DNA of 64,000 bases from Chitinophagales bacterium (lineage in GTDB: Bacteria; Bacteroidota; Bacteroidia; Chitinophagales; Saprospiraceae): positions 1 through 64,000 of the forward strand of contig JAAFJY010000006.1 of NCBI GenBank assembly GCA_013299105.1. Reading direction: 5' to 3'. The notes below the pieces were generated by a model. The model saw nothing but the letters and a program-made list of their open reading frames with translations. It was not told the origin of the DNA and ran no database searches. Below, in pieces: positions 1 to 8,665 of the stretch (position 1 is the stretch's first letter; each line of letters begins with the position of its first letter). The position numbers and the translations under genes are program-made.

Positions 1-2
1 CG

Positions 3-86
3 GGGCCGATTACCATGAAAAGAGGATTGGAAAAGTTTGACAACATTGTCGAGGCCTTGAGGATGATCCGAGGGGTGGACAAATAA
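3..86 (+). CDS. 3' end of an unidentified gene (truncated by window start)
   Basis: An open frame enters from the left edge and stops at TAA at 84-86, giving 27 residues that end in MIRGVDK. The run is charged and helical-looking (it includes KRGLEKFDNIVEALRM), as expected of a protein C-terminus, and no stop interrupts it. It converges with mutY on the other strand. Nothing here identifies the family. It is listed because the next 350 bases are non-coding and this frame is the only plausible source of the upstream gene. Confidence 0.45.
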   Translation, partial: GPITMKRGLEKFDNIVEALRMIRGVDK

Positions 87-439
87 ATGGTGATTATTGT
101 TTATTCAACTTGTGCGGGAACGGTAGCCTACAGCCCGCCAGTATGATGTTTTTTTTGACAGCGGGCCTATCCTGAAAATTTCTCCGAAGTTTTCACAAGT
201 TATAAAAATTGGCCAGCCAAATTTGAGTTAGTGGGGTCAACGTCATGCTGGAAATCTGTGAAAATCTGTTTTATCTGTTTTATCCGTGTTCCCATCCCGC
301 AAAGCGGGGCAAAGCACCAATTCTTACAAATTATTTTTCAGTGGGCCTTAGACAAAAATTTCCGCTTGTTTGTCGAGATCGCTTTTCTCAGAAGTTCTCA
401 GGAATTTATACTCCAGATAAAAATCCCATTAGCCCCCGC
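87..439. other. Intergenic gap between the partial gene and mutY
   Basis: No convincing gene lies here; the small open frames have no homology-like features. The main content is a dispersed modular repeat (231-314). The remainder is AT-rich and shows no clear hairpin terminator. Confidence 0.5.
231..314 (+). repeat. Modular dispersed repeat, copy R1 (GGTCAACGTCATGCT box plus 9-bp period tract)
   Basis: The copy begins GGGGTCAACGTCATGCTGG, continues with a tract of period about nine (units resembling TTTTATCTG and TTTTATCCG) and ends at a small GC-rich hairpin, CCCGCAAAGCGGGG. The same order of modules recurs near 41.5, 41.75 and 43.1 kb. Confidence 0.7.
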
Positions 440-1495
440 TCAAAACAAACTCAACTGCCGCTCCCCAGCCTGCAAGTAACGCTGAATCACCCTGGGGAAG
501 GCGTATTTTTCCAAATTCGGTTGAGGGATCAGCAGCCATTGAGCGGGTTTGGCAGCAGGTATTTGGTCCATTTTTACTTCCCAAAACTGCGCCTGAATGC
601 GCTGGTGGGTCAATTCCTGGGTGAGTTGGCTGCTGCGTTGAGCACCTCCTAGACCCCAAGTGGCCAAGTGGGTTTCAATTTTTACGGGGTCGGCCAAATC
701 CTCGGTTTCCAGCAAAGGGAATTCGTAGAGCTCCTGCCAGATGTCGCCGGGGCCGCGTTTTTGGATAAAAACTTGATCGCTGTTTTTGATCAAAAAATAA
801 TGAAAGAAGCGCTCGCTGCGGACAATTTTTTTGGCCTTCACCGGAAGGCCGTCCACGCGATCCTGCTGAAAGGCTTTACATTCAGTCGCCATGGGGCAGT
901 TTTTGCAGCCGGGATTGCGCGGGGTGCAAACTGTAGCGCCAAAGTCCATGATGGCCTGGTTGTACAAGCCTGGATTCTTGCGATCCAGGAGTTCTGCAGC
1001 CAACTCGGCGAAGCGTTTTTTGCCTTCCGTACTGTCTTGCGGAGTGTCGATCCCAAAAAAACGGGCCAAGACCCTGAACACATTTCCATCCACTACCGCA
1101 TGGGGCAAACCAAAAGCAAAAGAAGCGATGGCCGCAGCCGTATAAGGACCTACGCCTTTGAGCGCGAGAATTTCGGCATGAGTCTGGGGGAAAACGCCCT
1201 CATGTTCTTGTGCCACCTGCCGGGCTGCAGCCAGCAAATTGCGGGCACGCGAGTAGTAACCCAGCCCTTCCCACAGTTTCATCACCTCGTCGTCGGGGGC
1301 GTTGGCCAAGTCGATGATAGTGGGATAAGTGGCTACAAAACGTTCAAAATAGGGCAAACCTTGCTCTACACGGGTTTGTTGCAAGATGATTTCTGACAGC
1401 CAAATGCGGTAGGGATCCCGAATGCCTTTCCAAGGCAAAGGGCGGGCTTGCGGATTGTACCATTCCAAAAGGTAGCGGGTAAAACTAGACAACAT
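440..1495 (-). CDS. mutY: A/G-specific adenine DNA glycosylase MutY
   Basis: Base-excision repair glycosylase that removes adenine mispaired with 8-oxoguanine. The 351-residue length is normal for the family. Visible features are the catalytic-Glu segment SEIILQQTRV (about residues 34-43), the helix-hairpin-helix LKGVGPYTAAAIASFA, the catalytic Asp in VVDGNVFRV, and the 4Fe-4S loop with Cys spacing C-x6-C-x2-C-x5-C (CTPRNPGCKNCPMATEC). A C-terminal NUDIX-like 8-oxoG recognition region (VFIQKRGPGDIWQELYEFP) follows. The ATG start sits directly before the conserved N-terminus. It is followed on the same strand, upstream, by the sigma-factor gene. Highly confident. Confidence 0.97.
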   Translation of the reverse strand: MLSSFTRYLLEWYNPQARPLPWKGIRDPYRIWLSEIILQQTRVEQGLPYFERFVATYPTIIDLANAPDDEVMKLWEGLGYYSRARNLLAAARQVAQEHEGVFPQTHAEILALKGVGPYTAAAIASFAFGLPHAVVDGNVFRVLARFFGIDTPQDSTEGKKRFAELAAELLDRKNPGLYNQAIMDFGATVCTPRNPGCKNCPMATECKAFQQDRVDGLPVKAKKIVRSERFFHYFLIKNSDQVFIQKRGPGDIWQELYEFPLLETEDLADPVKIETHLATWGLGGAQRSSQLTQELTHQRIQAQFWEVKMDQIPAAKPAQWLLIPQPNLEKYAFPRVIQRYLQAGERQLSLF

Positions 1496-1576
1496 CCTGC
1501 AATGCTACGCAAAACGGGCGACATAGCCATGCCATGCCGCCCGTTTGCCTATAGAAGGGTTGGAAAACCATTGCTT

Positions 1577-2104
1577 TTATTCGAAATCAATAGCAAGATT
1601 CACATAACGCTTGCCAATGAGTTCTTTCAGTTCTTTGCGCGCAAAAAAGATGCGGCTTTTTACAGTTCCCAGCGGAAGATCAAGGAAGTCAGCAATTTCT
1701 TGGTATTTGTAACCTTGATAATGCATCAAGAAAGGGATGCGGATGCTGTCGTCCAGTTTTTCGACCATTGTGACCAATTCTTTCATCATGATACTAGAAT
1801 CTGCGCTGTTTGAAATGGTAACTGCACCAGAGTTGAGGTAGTACATGTTGTCCGTGGAGTCCATGATCGTATTCGCTTTGACCCTTTTGCGATAGTTGTT
1901 GATGAAGATGTTCTTCATGATCGTAAAGAGCCAGGCTTTGAAATTGGTACCCGGACGAAACTTGTCCATATTGGTCATGGCGCGGAAAGCGGTCTCTTGA
2001 TAGAGGTCTTTGGCGTCTTCGCCGTTCTTCGTCAAATTGAAGGCGAAAGCGTGCAGCAATGTTGACATTTGATTGAACTGCGCTTGAAAATCAATTTGAG
2101 ACAT
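1577..2104 (-). CDS. ECF-type RNA polymerase sigma factor
   Basis: Sigma-70 family protein of 175 residues with only the region 2 and region 4 modules. Region 2 includes DLYQETAFRAMTNMDKF and FKAWLFTIMKNIFINNYRK (about residues 34-80). Region 4 is the helix-turn-helix YQEIADFLDLPLGTVKSRI near residues 132-152. This architecture is that of ECF sigma factors, which redirect RNA polymerase to a small regulon. No anti-sigma gene is adjacent: mutY lies downstream on the same strand and the upstream 740 bases are non-coding. That makes an anti-sigma partner elsewhere, or none, likely. The long upstream region carries direct repeats that may be regulatory. Confidence 0.93.
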   Translation of the reverse strand: MSQIDFQAQFNQMSTLLHAFAFNLTKNGEDAKDLYQETAFRAMTNMDKFRPGTNFKAWLFTIMKNIFINNYRKRVKANTIMDSTDNMYYLNSGAVTISNSADSSIMMKELVTMVEKLDDSIRIPFLMHYQGYKYQEIADFLDLPLGTVKSRIFFARKELKELIGKRYVNLAIDFE

Positions 2105-2231
2105 GGCAAAATGGATTTTGTTTAACCTGAAAAGTGTTGCTTACCCTAATCGTTGAATCAAAAGTACTCCACAGTTAAACAAAATACAAGAAAATGGACT
2201 TTTTTTTGTTCCGAAATCATGAATAATTTTT

Positions 2232-2392
2232 AGGCGGGATTTCACACTCTTCATAAATAACTAAAAATCAATTTTTTATGGAAATAGTGATGGAAATTTT
2301 AATTTCTTTATTTTTCAGAAATTTTTGAAACTTAGTCCGAATTTCAGAATGCCGGATTTCATACTTGCTGTTGGAATGCCGGATTTCATACT
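2232..2392. repeat. Three direct copies of a GCCGGATTTCATACT-type motif upstream of the sigma gene
   Basis: Two exact 19-base copies of GAATGCCGGATTTCATACT lie at 2347-2365 and 2374-2392, 27 bases apart. A third, weaker relative (GGCGGGATTTCACACTCTT) lies at about 2232-2250. They sit 130-290 bases upstream of the sigma-factor start codon. Their repetition suggests protein-binding sites or a short repeat remnant; which one cannot be told by reading. Confidence 0.5.
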
Positions 2393-2462
2393 CTTTGATG
2401 GGTACACGAGGCTATTTTGTGGTTTTTGTTTAACTTTCAAAGGGGCTTGTAACGTGTCATAT

Positions 2463-2555
2463 CTTTTTGTCTAAACCAGAATTTGCAGAATTACAGAATT
2501 GTAGAATCACTTGCGTGACGTTGACCAAGACAGAATTTGAAAAAATTAGGCCCGC
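2463..2555 (-). repeat. Modular dispersed repeat, copy R2 (minus orientation)
   Basis: Read on the minus strand it contains TTGGTCAACGTCACGC, then a tract of AATTCTG-type units (about 8-bp period), then GGTTTAGACAAAAA. The same order of modules occurs at 11.4 kb and, in part, at 62.9 kb. Confidence 0.7.
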
Positions 2556-2767
2556 TTCCACTAAAGTTTGCGACGGAGTGCTTTCAATCATCTCAAATCG
2601 GAAAAACGATGACTTGAGGAATCTTAAATCTACCCAGCGAGCCCCCACCTTCGTACTTCATCGCTCATCGATCATCAATTGTACTTCAAAAAATCCAAGT
2701 ACAAAGAATGAGTACTGCCTCCCACTTGAAACCCAATAAGATTCAAGATTTTTATCGTTCACAAATC

Positions 2768-2804
2768 AAAAGGGGCAGCCCGATGACCTCCGACTGCCCC
2801 TTTT
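2768..2804 (-). terminator. Rho-independent terminator of the sugar operon
   Basis: Stem AAAAGGGGCAG / CTGCCCCTTTT with a 15-base loop. It ends in a T run when read on the minus strand, about 40 bases beyond the stop of the 1,224-residue gene. The A/T flanks on both sides would allow bidirectional use. Confidence 0.75.
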
Positions 2805-2844
2805 CTTCTCAACTCCTCAACCGCTCAACTCCTCAACTTAAAAA

Positions 2845-5800
2845 CTACTCCACCTTCATCACCCCATTCATGATCCGCCAATGGCCTGGAAAAGTACATA
2901 CATAAGGGTACTCACCAGGTTTGGCAGGGGCGGTAAACCGCAAACGTACTGTCTGATCGGGATTGACTAGACTGGTTGAAAACAATACTTCTGGGCTTTC
3001 AGGAACATAGTTTTTGCTGGCTCCATCCGGGTCGGGGATCATTTTATCGGCTGCTTTGCCAATTTTTTCCAGCGACTTGGGCCTGCCAATCACGAGGTTA
3101 TGCTGCATGGCATCGGGGTTTTCAAATACAATTTCCACCGTTTTACCTGCTTTGACAGTAAACGTTTTTTGGTCAAATTGCAACATTTCCCGGATCGCTT
3201 TGAGTTTTACAGTTTGTACCGAAGGATCATTTTCTTCCTGTTTCTTCAAGATGTCCCAAGCTTGCATTAGGCGGGTTAAACGATCTTTGTTCAAGCCTGT
3301 ACTTGCAGCCAAAAGTGAATTCAAGTAGTTTTTGTCGGCATCGGCAGCAGTTACCTTTTTTCGGTAATTCCAACCTTCGCTGATCCCTTTTAAGATGGCA
3401 TCAAATCCCTCGGCATCCAGTTTTTGCGCATTTTTTAAATGATCCACCACCTCCGAAACCGAGGCCAGCGAGGCATTGCTCCGAATGGCTTTGGTCAAAA
3501 CATATTGTGCCATACTCTGCGACAAAGCAAAGGTGATTTTTTTAGTCGAGGTATTGTTTGCCTCACTGCCTTCGGCAATGGTATTGGCTTTATCCACCAC
3601 CACCATAAAATTGTATTCTCCTGCTTGTTCACCACTGACAGTAATGTTGCCTGTCCAGGGGCCATTTGAAACTTTGGTGATGGTCACGGTCTCCCCAGCT
3701 TTGACGCCTTCGTTGTGTACCAGACTAACCATATCGATCAACTGCCCTTTGCCTTCAAAACGTATGTTCAAGGGCAAAACAACACCTTTGGGAACATCCA
3801 CTCCGCCTTGATTGCTCACTTCAACGGAAACCGTAACCCGTTCGCGGGGTATAGGGTTGCTTGGCTCAATTTTGATGTTGCTGATCATCAAATCAGGCTT
3901 GGTTGGTGAAGCAAGGGGCTGAATTTTAGGCTCGGTTTTGGCAGTCATTGCGGCATGGTCGTGATGCCCAGCAGCATTGTTCATCGGCTTGGCATTTGTA
4001 GCGGCTTTTGCCTGTAGCTTGGCAAATACTTTTTTCAATAATCCTGGATTTTTGCCCAGAATATTGGCATACGCGTCGGGCAACCAGCGGTCATTCAAGT
4101 CTTTTGAAGTGTCAAGTGCCTGTAAAATAAGGTATTCAATTTCACTATTCAAGGGGATTTCGCTGATGGCCAAAAGGGTATGGAGCACTACCAAGGGTTC
4201 CTGGTCTTCCAGGGTTTTGTTTTTCAGCAGCAGGTCAATGTTCTCTTTACTGCGTGGCAAAATTTGTACCGCCGTTTTTCGCACCGCAGGGCAAGGGTGT
4301 TTCAATGCCTCCATCACCACGTTCAAAGCCTCCCCTTCGAGTGCGTTTAGTCCCTGCAAAGTCCAAAGCGCGTGAATGGCTGGGGCATTGATGCCGATTT
4401 CATCCACCGATTTATCGCGAATTAAGGTCAACAGCCCTGGTACGACGTCTTTTTGCCCCCTTTCCACCAATAGCCTTTGAGCATGGCTGCGCCAAAATAG
4501 GTTGGTGTTTTTCAGCGCTGCGAGCAACTCTTGAGGCTTGTCTTTGGACAATGCTAGCGCTTGATACGCCGCAGCCTCTTTGTAGCTCACCCGGTAAATG
4601 CGCCCGCGGGTGTAATCCCTTAAATCGGTTTCATAAGCATTGCCTGCTCCCATCACGAAACCTTCTGGACGGGGATTGTGCTGGATGATGAAACTGTACC
4701 AATCGGCCACCCATACGGCACCGTCCGGTCCTACTTCCGCAAAAACGGGCGAAAACCATTCATCCGCACCAGCCATTAGGTTGAACCCCTCCACGTCTTT
4801 GTAGCTGGTACCACTTTTGCTCAACACATTCTGGTGCAAAATATGCCCAGTAGGTTCCGCCACAAAGGCAATGTTGTTCCAGTATTTTTTGGGAAAAGCC
4901 CTAGCGGTGTACACGTTGTGTCCGGCAGCGGCAGTAAATCCCCCAAATACATCCACCTGGCGTATTTTAGGGGTAATGGTTTTCATGTCCTTGTGGGTAT
5001 CGATGCTGGTACTGCCATTGTCGATGCCATTAGCGGAGGGGTAAAACTGGTTTGGAATAGCCATGTACCAGCCGTGGGAGTTGTTGGCCGTTGAGCCAAA
5101 CACTTCGCCAGTTTCATTAAAACCCAGGCCCCAAGTGTTATTCGATGTTCTGGTCATAAACTCCAGCTTGCTCCCATCTGGTTTGAAGCGGAAAAAACCC
5201 TGGCTAAAGTGCAGGGTATCACCACCACCTACCAAGCCTTTGAAGCCAGAATAACCTACCGAACCCCAAAGCCAGTTGTCAAAGCCATAATGCAAATTGG
5301 AAGGCCCCGCGTGGGTATCAAAAGTACCGAATCCCGTAAAAAGCACCTGCCGCAGATCGGCTTTGTCGTCGCCATCGGTGTCTTTCAAAAAAAGCATGTC
5401 TGGGGCCTGAGAAACCACCAAACCACCATTGCTGAATACCATGCCCGTGGGAATGCTCAAGCCTTCGGCAAAACGGGTGAATTTATCGGCTTTGCCGTCT
5501 TTGTTGGTGTCTTCGCAGATGAGGATGTAATCGCTGCCACCTTCCGGTTTTCGCTCATTGGGGTAATCTTTGGTGATGAGTACATACATGCGGCCCCGTT
5601 CGTCCCAGGAGATGGCGATTGGGTGCATCACGTTAGGCTCGGCGGCAAAAAGCTCCAAATTGAACTCCACTGGCACTTGAATATGCTTCATGCTTTCTTC
5701 AGGTGACAAGGGATCCTGGCGGTATTGAATTCCGGGTCTTTTTTCATAATTTGGCAGTTTGGCTTCCCGATATACAAAAGGTTCGGGTTTCAAGGCGGCG

Positions 5801-6519
5801 TGGGCCTGTCGGGCTTCGTCGCTTACCGCCCACAGGATTCCACGCAGGAGCAAAGCATGAAAACCCTCATTTTGCCAAGTGTTGGCATCGTGCCCGTAGG
5901 CAGTGTAAAAAACCCGTCCCTTGCCGTAGCTGCGGGTCCAGGTGTAGGGCTCGGTTTTGGCGTTGGGTTTGTCTTTGAATTGATCAGCTTTGATTTCGCG
6001 TTGGGCCAAAACGTTGTTGTCGGGTTGCAATTTGCTGTGCAAATACGTTTCGTCCAAAACTTTGAACGACCTCAAGCCCTGCATGATGAAGTGCCCGGGC
6101 TGAACGGTCTGCGTTTCGATGCTGTCCATCGTGTGCCGCCAAAACTGCCCGCCCACCATTTTGACATATTCACTCGAATTGCGAAAACAATACGACGCAC
6201 AGTGAATGGGCAAAATGCCTTTGCCAGCAGCCACATAGGCCAGCAAGTCTTTTTCCGCAGCAGGGGGCAGGCTGTCCCAGTTGGCATAAATCATCAAGGC
6301 GTCGTACCTGTTCAGGTTAGCCAGGTTCAAATCCGACAACTGATCGGTATAGGTGAAATTGATGCCTTTATCGCCCAAGGCCGACATGATCCAAGGCAGG
6401 CGCTCGACGGGGCGGTGATGACCATTGTCGCCAAGGAAAAGGACCTCCAGGCGGCGGGCTTTTTGAGCCGAAAGGCCCGTGACACAAAGGAGCAGAGAAA
6501 GAATGAGAAGCTTTTTCAT
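2845..6519 (-). CDS. Secreted ThuA / dehydrogenase-propeller / HEAT / CARDB / azurin-like fusion protein
   Basis: A 1,224-residue exported protein with signal peptide (residues 1-18, ends LSAQ). A ThuA-like glutamine-amidotransferase fold spans about 24-238. A beta-propeller of the soluble sugar dehydrogenase / 'membrane-bound dehydrogenase' type spans about 290-690 and carries calcium-loop motifs DTNKDGKAD and DTDGDDKAD. HEAT-like helices follow to about 850, then a His-rich linker (GHHDHAA), a CARDB Ig-like domain at about 873-998, and a C-terminal cupredoxin at about 1115-1224. The cupredoxin keeps an azurin-like copper site: HNLVIG plus CTFPGHWRIM (Cys, His, Met spacing as in azurin). No CxxCH haem motif is present, although relatives often carry a cytochrome c domain. 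Last gene of the sugar operon; role in periplasmic sugar oxidation is inferred. Confidence 0.85.
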   Translation of the reverse strand: MKKLLILSLLLCVTGLSAQKARRLEVLFLGDNGHHRPVERLPWIMSALGDKGINFTYTDQLSDLNLANLNRYDALMIYANWDSLPPAAEKDLLAYVAAGKGILPIHCASYCFRNSSEYVKMVGGQFWRHTMDSIETQTVQPGHFIMQGLRSFKVLDETYLHSKLQPDNNVLAQREIKADQFKDKPNAKTEPYTWTRSYGKGRVFYTAYGHDANTWQNEGFHALLLRGILWAVSDEARQAHAALKPEPFVYREAKLPNYEKRPGIQYRQDPLSPEESMKHIQVPVEFNLELFAAEPNVMHPIAISWDERGRMYVLITKDYPNERKPEGGSDYILICEDTNKDGKADKFTRFAEGLSIPTGMVFSNGGLVVSQAPDMLFLKDTDGDDKADLRQVLFTGFGTFDTHAGPSNLHYGFDNWLWGSVGYSGFKGLVGGGDTLHFSQGFFRFKPDGSKLEFMTRTSNNTWGLGFNETGEVFGSTANNSHGWYMAIPNQFYPSANGIDNGSTSIDTHKDMKTITPKIRQVDVFGGFTAAAGHNVYTARAFPKKYWNNIAFVAEPTGHILHQNVLSKSGTSYKDVEGFNLMAGADEWFSPVFAEVGPDGAVWVADWYSFIIQHNPRPEGFVMGAGNAYETDLRDYTRGRIYRVSYKEAAAYQALALSKDKPQELLAALKNTNLFWRSHAQRLLVERGQKDVVPGLLTLIRDKSVDEIGINAPAIHALWTLQGLNALEGEALNVVMEALKHPCPAVRKTAVQILPRSKENIDLLLKNKTLEDQEPLVVLHTLLAISEIPLNSEIEYLILQALDTSKDLNDRWLPDAYANILGKNPGLLKKVFAKLQAKAATNAKPMNNAAGHHDHAAMTAKTEPKIQPLASPTKPDLMISNIKIEPSNPIPRERVTVSVEVSNQGGVDVPKGVVLPLNIRFEGKGQLIDMVSLVHNEGVKAGETVTITKVSNGPWTGNITVSGEQAGEYNFMVVVDKANTIAEGSEANNTSTKKITFALSQSMAQYVLTKAIRSNASLASVSEVVDHLKNAQKLDAEGFDAILKGISEGWNYRKKVTAADADKNYLNSLLAASTGLNKDRLTRLMQAWDILKKQEENDPSVQTVKLKAIREMLQFDQKTFTVKAGKTVEIVFENPDAMQHNLVIGRPKSLEKIGKAADKMIPDPDGASKNYVPESPEVLFSTSLVNPDQTVRLRFTAPAKPGEYPYVCTFPGHWRIMNGVMKVE

Positions 6520-6535
6520 AATAGGATTGCTGTGC

Positions 6536-7663
6536 TTATTCAGCAGCTTGTTTAAAATCAGGCAAAGTCAAAATCTTCCCGCCTTGCAAGGCTGATTCGT
6601 GAGCGAGAATCCCCACCGAGGTCCAATTGGCAGATTGCCAGGCATTGGGGAAAGGATCGCGGTCCTCGACCAATGCCATCAAGAATTCATGTACCAAATG
6701 CGGATGCGAACCCCCGTGCCCGGCCCCTTGGGTAAAGCTCAGGTGGGTGTTTTCGGCAATGTCATACACGCCCTGGGTAGTAAACCGTTGGATGCCCTCT
6801 GGCAATAAATGGGCAAAATCCGGCACTGTTACCCGTTCAGGAATCTCGTGCTCTTCCTTTTTTGCGGTATGAATCACAGCTTCTTCTCCTTCAATCAAGG
6901 GCCACTCAAAGGATTTTTTACTGCCGTACACCTCAAAACTCTCGCGGTACTGGCGCGCTACATCGAAGAGCGAACGGTAAACATAAGCACTCAAGTCGCT
7001 GTCTTTGAACTTGATGTGTGCCGATTCAACGGCAAAAGGAGAGTTGTGAATTTTGGCCAAGTCCTCGTGAATGGTACCTGAACCAAAGCAAGAAACGTAC
7101 TCAGCTTCCAGCTTCAACAGGCCCGCAACTGGCCCTACGCAGTGGGTAGCATAATGCATCGGCGGCAAACCAGGCCAATAATCGGGCCAACCATCCATGT
7201 CTTGCTGGTGCGAGGCTTTCAGGAATTGTACTTTGCCCAACTCCCCTTTTTCGTGCATTTCCTTGACGAACAAAAACTCGCGGCTGTACACCACGGTTTC
7301 CATCATCATGTATTTTTTGCCTGTTGCGTTGCTCAGTTTCACAATTTCCATGCACTCCTCCACAGAGGTAGCCATTGGTACGGTGCAGGCCACATGTTTT
7401 CCAGCTTTCAGGGCTTTCAGGGTTTGCTCCGCGTGATTGGGAATAGGCGAATTGATGTGGACTGCATCAATGTTGGGGTCTTGGAGCAGTTCGTCGTAGT
7501 TGGAATAGCGCTTTTCAATGTTGAAAGCGTCGCCAATTTTGTGCAAATTTTCCTCATTGCGTTGGCAAATCGCGTACATGTTCGCATTGGCATGGCGCTG
7601 GTAAATGGGGATGAACTCGGCCCCAAAACCAAGTCCAACGATTGCGATGTTTATTTTTTTCAT
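6536..7663 (-). CDS. Gfo/Idh/MocA family NAD(P)-dependent oxidoreductase
   Basis: Rossmann-fold dehydrogenase acting on sugars or cyclitols. The N-terminus IAIVGLGFGAEF is the dinucleotide-binding glycine motif. Family features follow: the DAVHINSPIPNHAEQ segment and, around residues 95-100, GKHVACTVPMA, which resembles the EKP catalytic-Lys region but with TVP in place of EKP. The start chosen is the ATG before KKINIAIVG; an upstream ATG at 7714 would add 17 residues that overlap the neighbouring gene. It lies 16 bases before the large fusion gene and 47 bases after the epimerase gene, so the three are probably co-transcribed. Substrate is unknown. Confidence 0.9.
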   Translation of the reverse strand: MKKINIAIVGLGFGAEFIPIYQRHANANMYAICQRNEENLHKIGDAFNIEKRYSNYDELLQDPNIDAVHINSPIPNHAEQTLKALKAGKHVACTVPMATSVEECMEIVKLSNATGKKYMMMETVVYSREFLFVKEMHEKGELGKVQFLKASHQQDMDGWPDYWPGLPPMHYATHCVGPVAGLLKLEAEYVSCFGSGTIHEDLAKIHNSPFAVESAHIKFKDSDLSAYVYRSLFDVARQYRESFEVYGSKKSFEWPLIEGEEAVIHTAKKEEHEIPERVTVPDFAHLLPEGIQRFTTQGVYDIAENTHLSFTQGAGHGGSHPHLVHEFLMALVEDRDPFPNAWQSANWTSVGILAHESALQGGKILTLPDFKQAAE

Positions 7664-7710
7664 GTCTGTGCAGGTTTGAAGGATATTCGGAAAAGCTTTT
7701 GTAAAAAAGG

Positions 7711-8535
7711 TCAAAGGAATTTTCTGAGGTAAGTGATGCTGTCACGCATCAACTGGGCTTCGGATTCAAACATGGTTCGCCAGATGTTGGCAGCGGGCAA
7801 CTTCGTACTGAAAGCTTCGATACTGAGCATGCCCTGGTAATCCATCGACTTTAAAGTGTCGATGATTTTGGCAAAATCCACATGACCTGTGCCAATGGTG
7901 CTGCGGTCGTTTTCGGACAATTGCACATGCACGAGCCGATCTCCACATTTTTGCAAAGCAGCGGGAATATCCTTTTCTTCAATATTGGCGTGAAAGGTAT
8001 CAAACATGATTTTGCAATGCGGGTGATCTACTTCGTCCACAAAGCGCAACATGTCATCGGTGCAGGTAAAAAGGTAGGTTTCAAAACGATTCAGGTACTC
8101 GATGCCCAAGGTGATGTTTTTGGTAGCAGCATATTCAGCAAGGGTGCGAATGTGTGTCACTCCTCTTTGCCACTCTTCATTGGTAGCAGCTTGGCCTGTG
8201 AACACACCCAAAGCGGAATGAATCGGCCCCATCAAGAGGCTTGCACCCAATACAGCTGCACAGTCCAGGGCTTTTTTGTTGTTGTCCAGGGCATGGGCAC
8301 GCATCGCTGCGTCTGCACTGAGTGGGTTGGCATCGGGGCCATTGATCGCTACGGCCAGTTTTTGCAAGCCTAAATCGTCCAATTTTTGACGCCAAATGTG
8401 CCAATCTTCAGGATTTAAGTTAAAAATGGGCACTTCTACCCCGGCAAAACCCAAGGCTTTGATTTCATCCAGTACTGGAAAAAGTGCTGGCGTGATGTCG
8501 GTACCCCAGAGCAAAAGGTTCATTCCGATCTCCAT
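7711..8535 (-). CDS. Sugar phosphate isomerase/epimerase (xylose isomerase-like TIM barrel)
   Basis: A 274-residue TIM-barrel protein of the AP endonuclease 2 / D-tagatose 3-epimerase type. The expected metal and catalytic residues are visible: Glu in TLGIEYLNRFE, Asp and His in IMFDTFHAN, the HVQLSENDR strand and the terminal Glu in LSIEAFS. Such enzymes epimerise or isomerise ketoses or inosose. It is the first gene of the minus-strand operon and faces the AraC regulator across a 130-base promoter region, so carbohydrate-responsive control is likely. Confidence 0.9.
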   Translation of the reverse strand: MEIGMNLLLWGTDITPALFPVLDEIKALGFAGVEVPIFNLNPEDWHIWRQKLDDLGLQKLAVAINGPDANPLSADAAMRAHALDNNKKALDCAAVLGASLLMGPIHSALGVFTGQAATNEEWQRGVTHIRTLAEYAATKNITLGIEYLNRFETYLFTCTDDMLRFVDEVDHPHCKIMFDTFHANIEEKDIPAALQKCGDRLVHVQLSENDRSTIGTGHVDFAKIIDTLKSMDYQGMLSIEAFSTKLPAANIWRTMFESEAQLMRDSITYLRKFL

Positions 8536-8595
8536 GCAGCTTGATTTTTTACAAAGCTACTCGGAGTACATCGTTTAAAATAGGCGTGATTTTAC

Positions 8596-8603
8596 TATTT
8601 TTG
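8596..8603 (+). promoter_or_regulatory. Possible Bacteroidota -7 promoter element for the AraC gene
   Basis: TATTTTTG fits the Bacteroidota -7 consensus TAnnTTTG, 62 bases before the likely ATG. No clear -33 TTG was found at the right distance, so this is weak. The surrounding 130 bases must hold the divergent promoters for the sugar operon and the regulator. Confidence 0.3.
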
Positions 8604-8665
8604 ACTGTATTTTGATCTTTTTTGGCCGAAACCAGTGGTTTTTTTGTTAAAATTTGAGTACCAAG

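Larger units (their letters stand above)
2105..2844. other. 740-base intergenic region upstream of the sigma gene
   Basis: No credible gene is seen. It holds direct repeats (2232-2392), a minus-orientation modular repeat (2463-2555), a hairpin terminator for the sugar operon (2768-2804) and a short CTCAACTC-type tract at about 2811-2841. Confidence 0.55.

Noticed and set aside
668-1396. Long plus-strand open frame opposite mutY
   Set aside because: It is a shadow of mutY; no family motifs, and the mutY motifs on the other strand are unmistakable.
2845-6519. Cytochrome c domain in the large fusion protein
   Set aside because: No CxxCH motif anywhere in the protein; the C-terminus is a copper site instead.
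5725-6555. 276-codon plus-strand frame opposite the ThuA fusion gene
   Set aside because: Shadow of a strongly supported gene; sequence is low in domain features.
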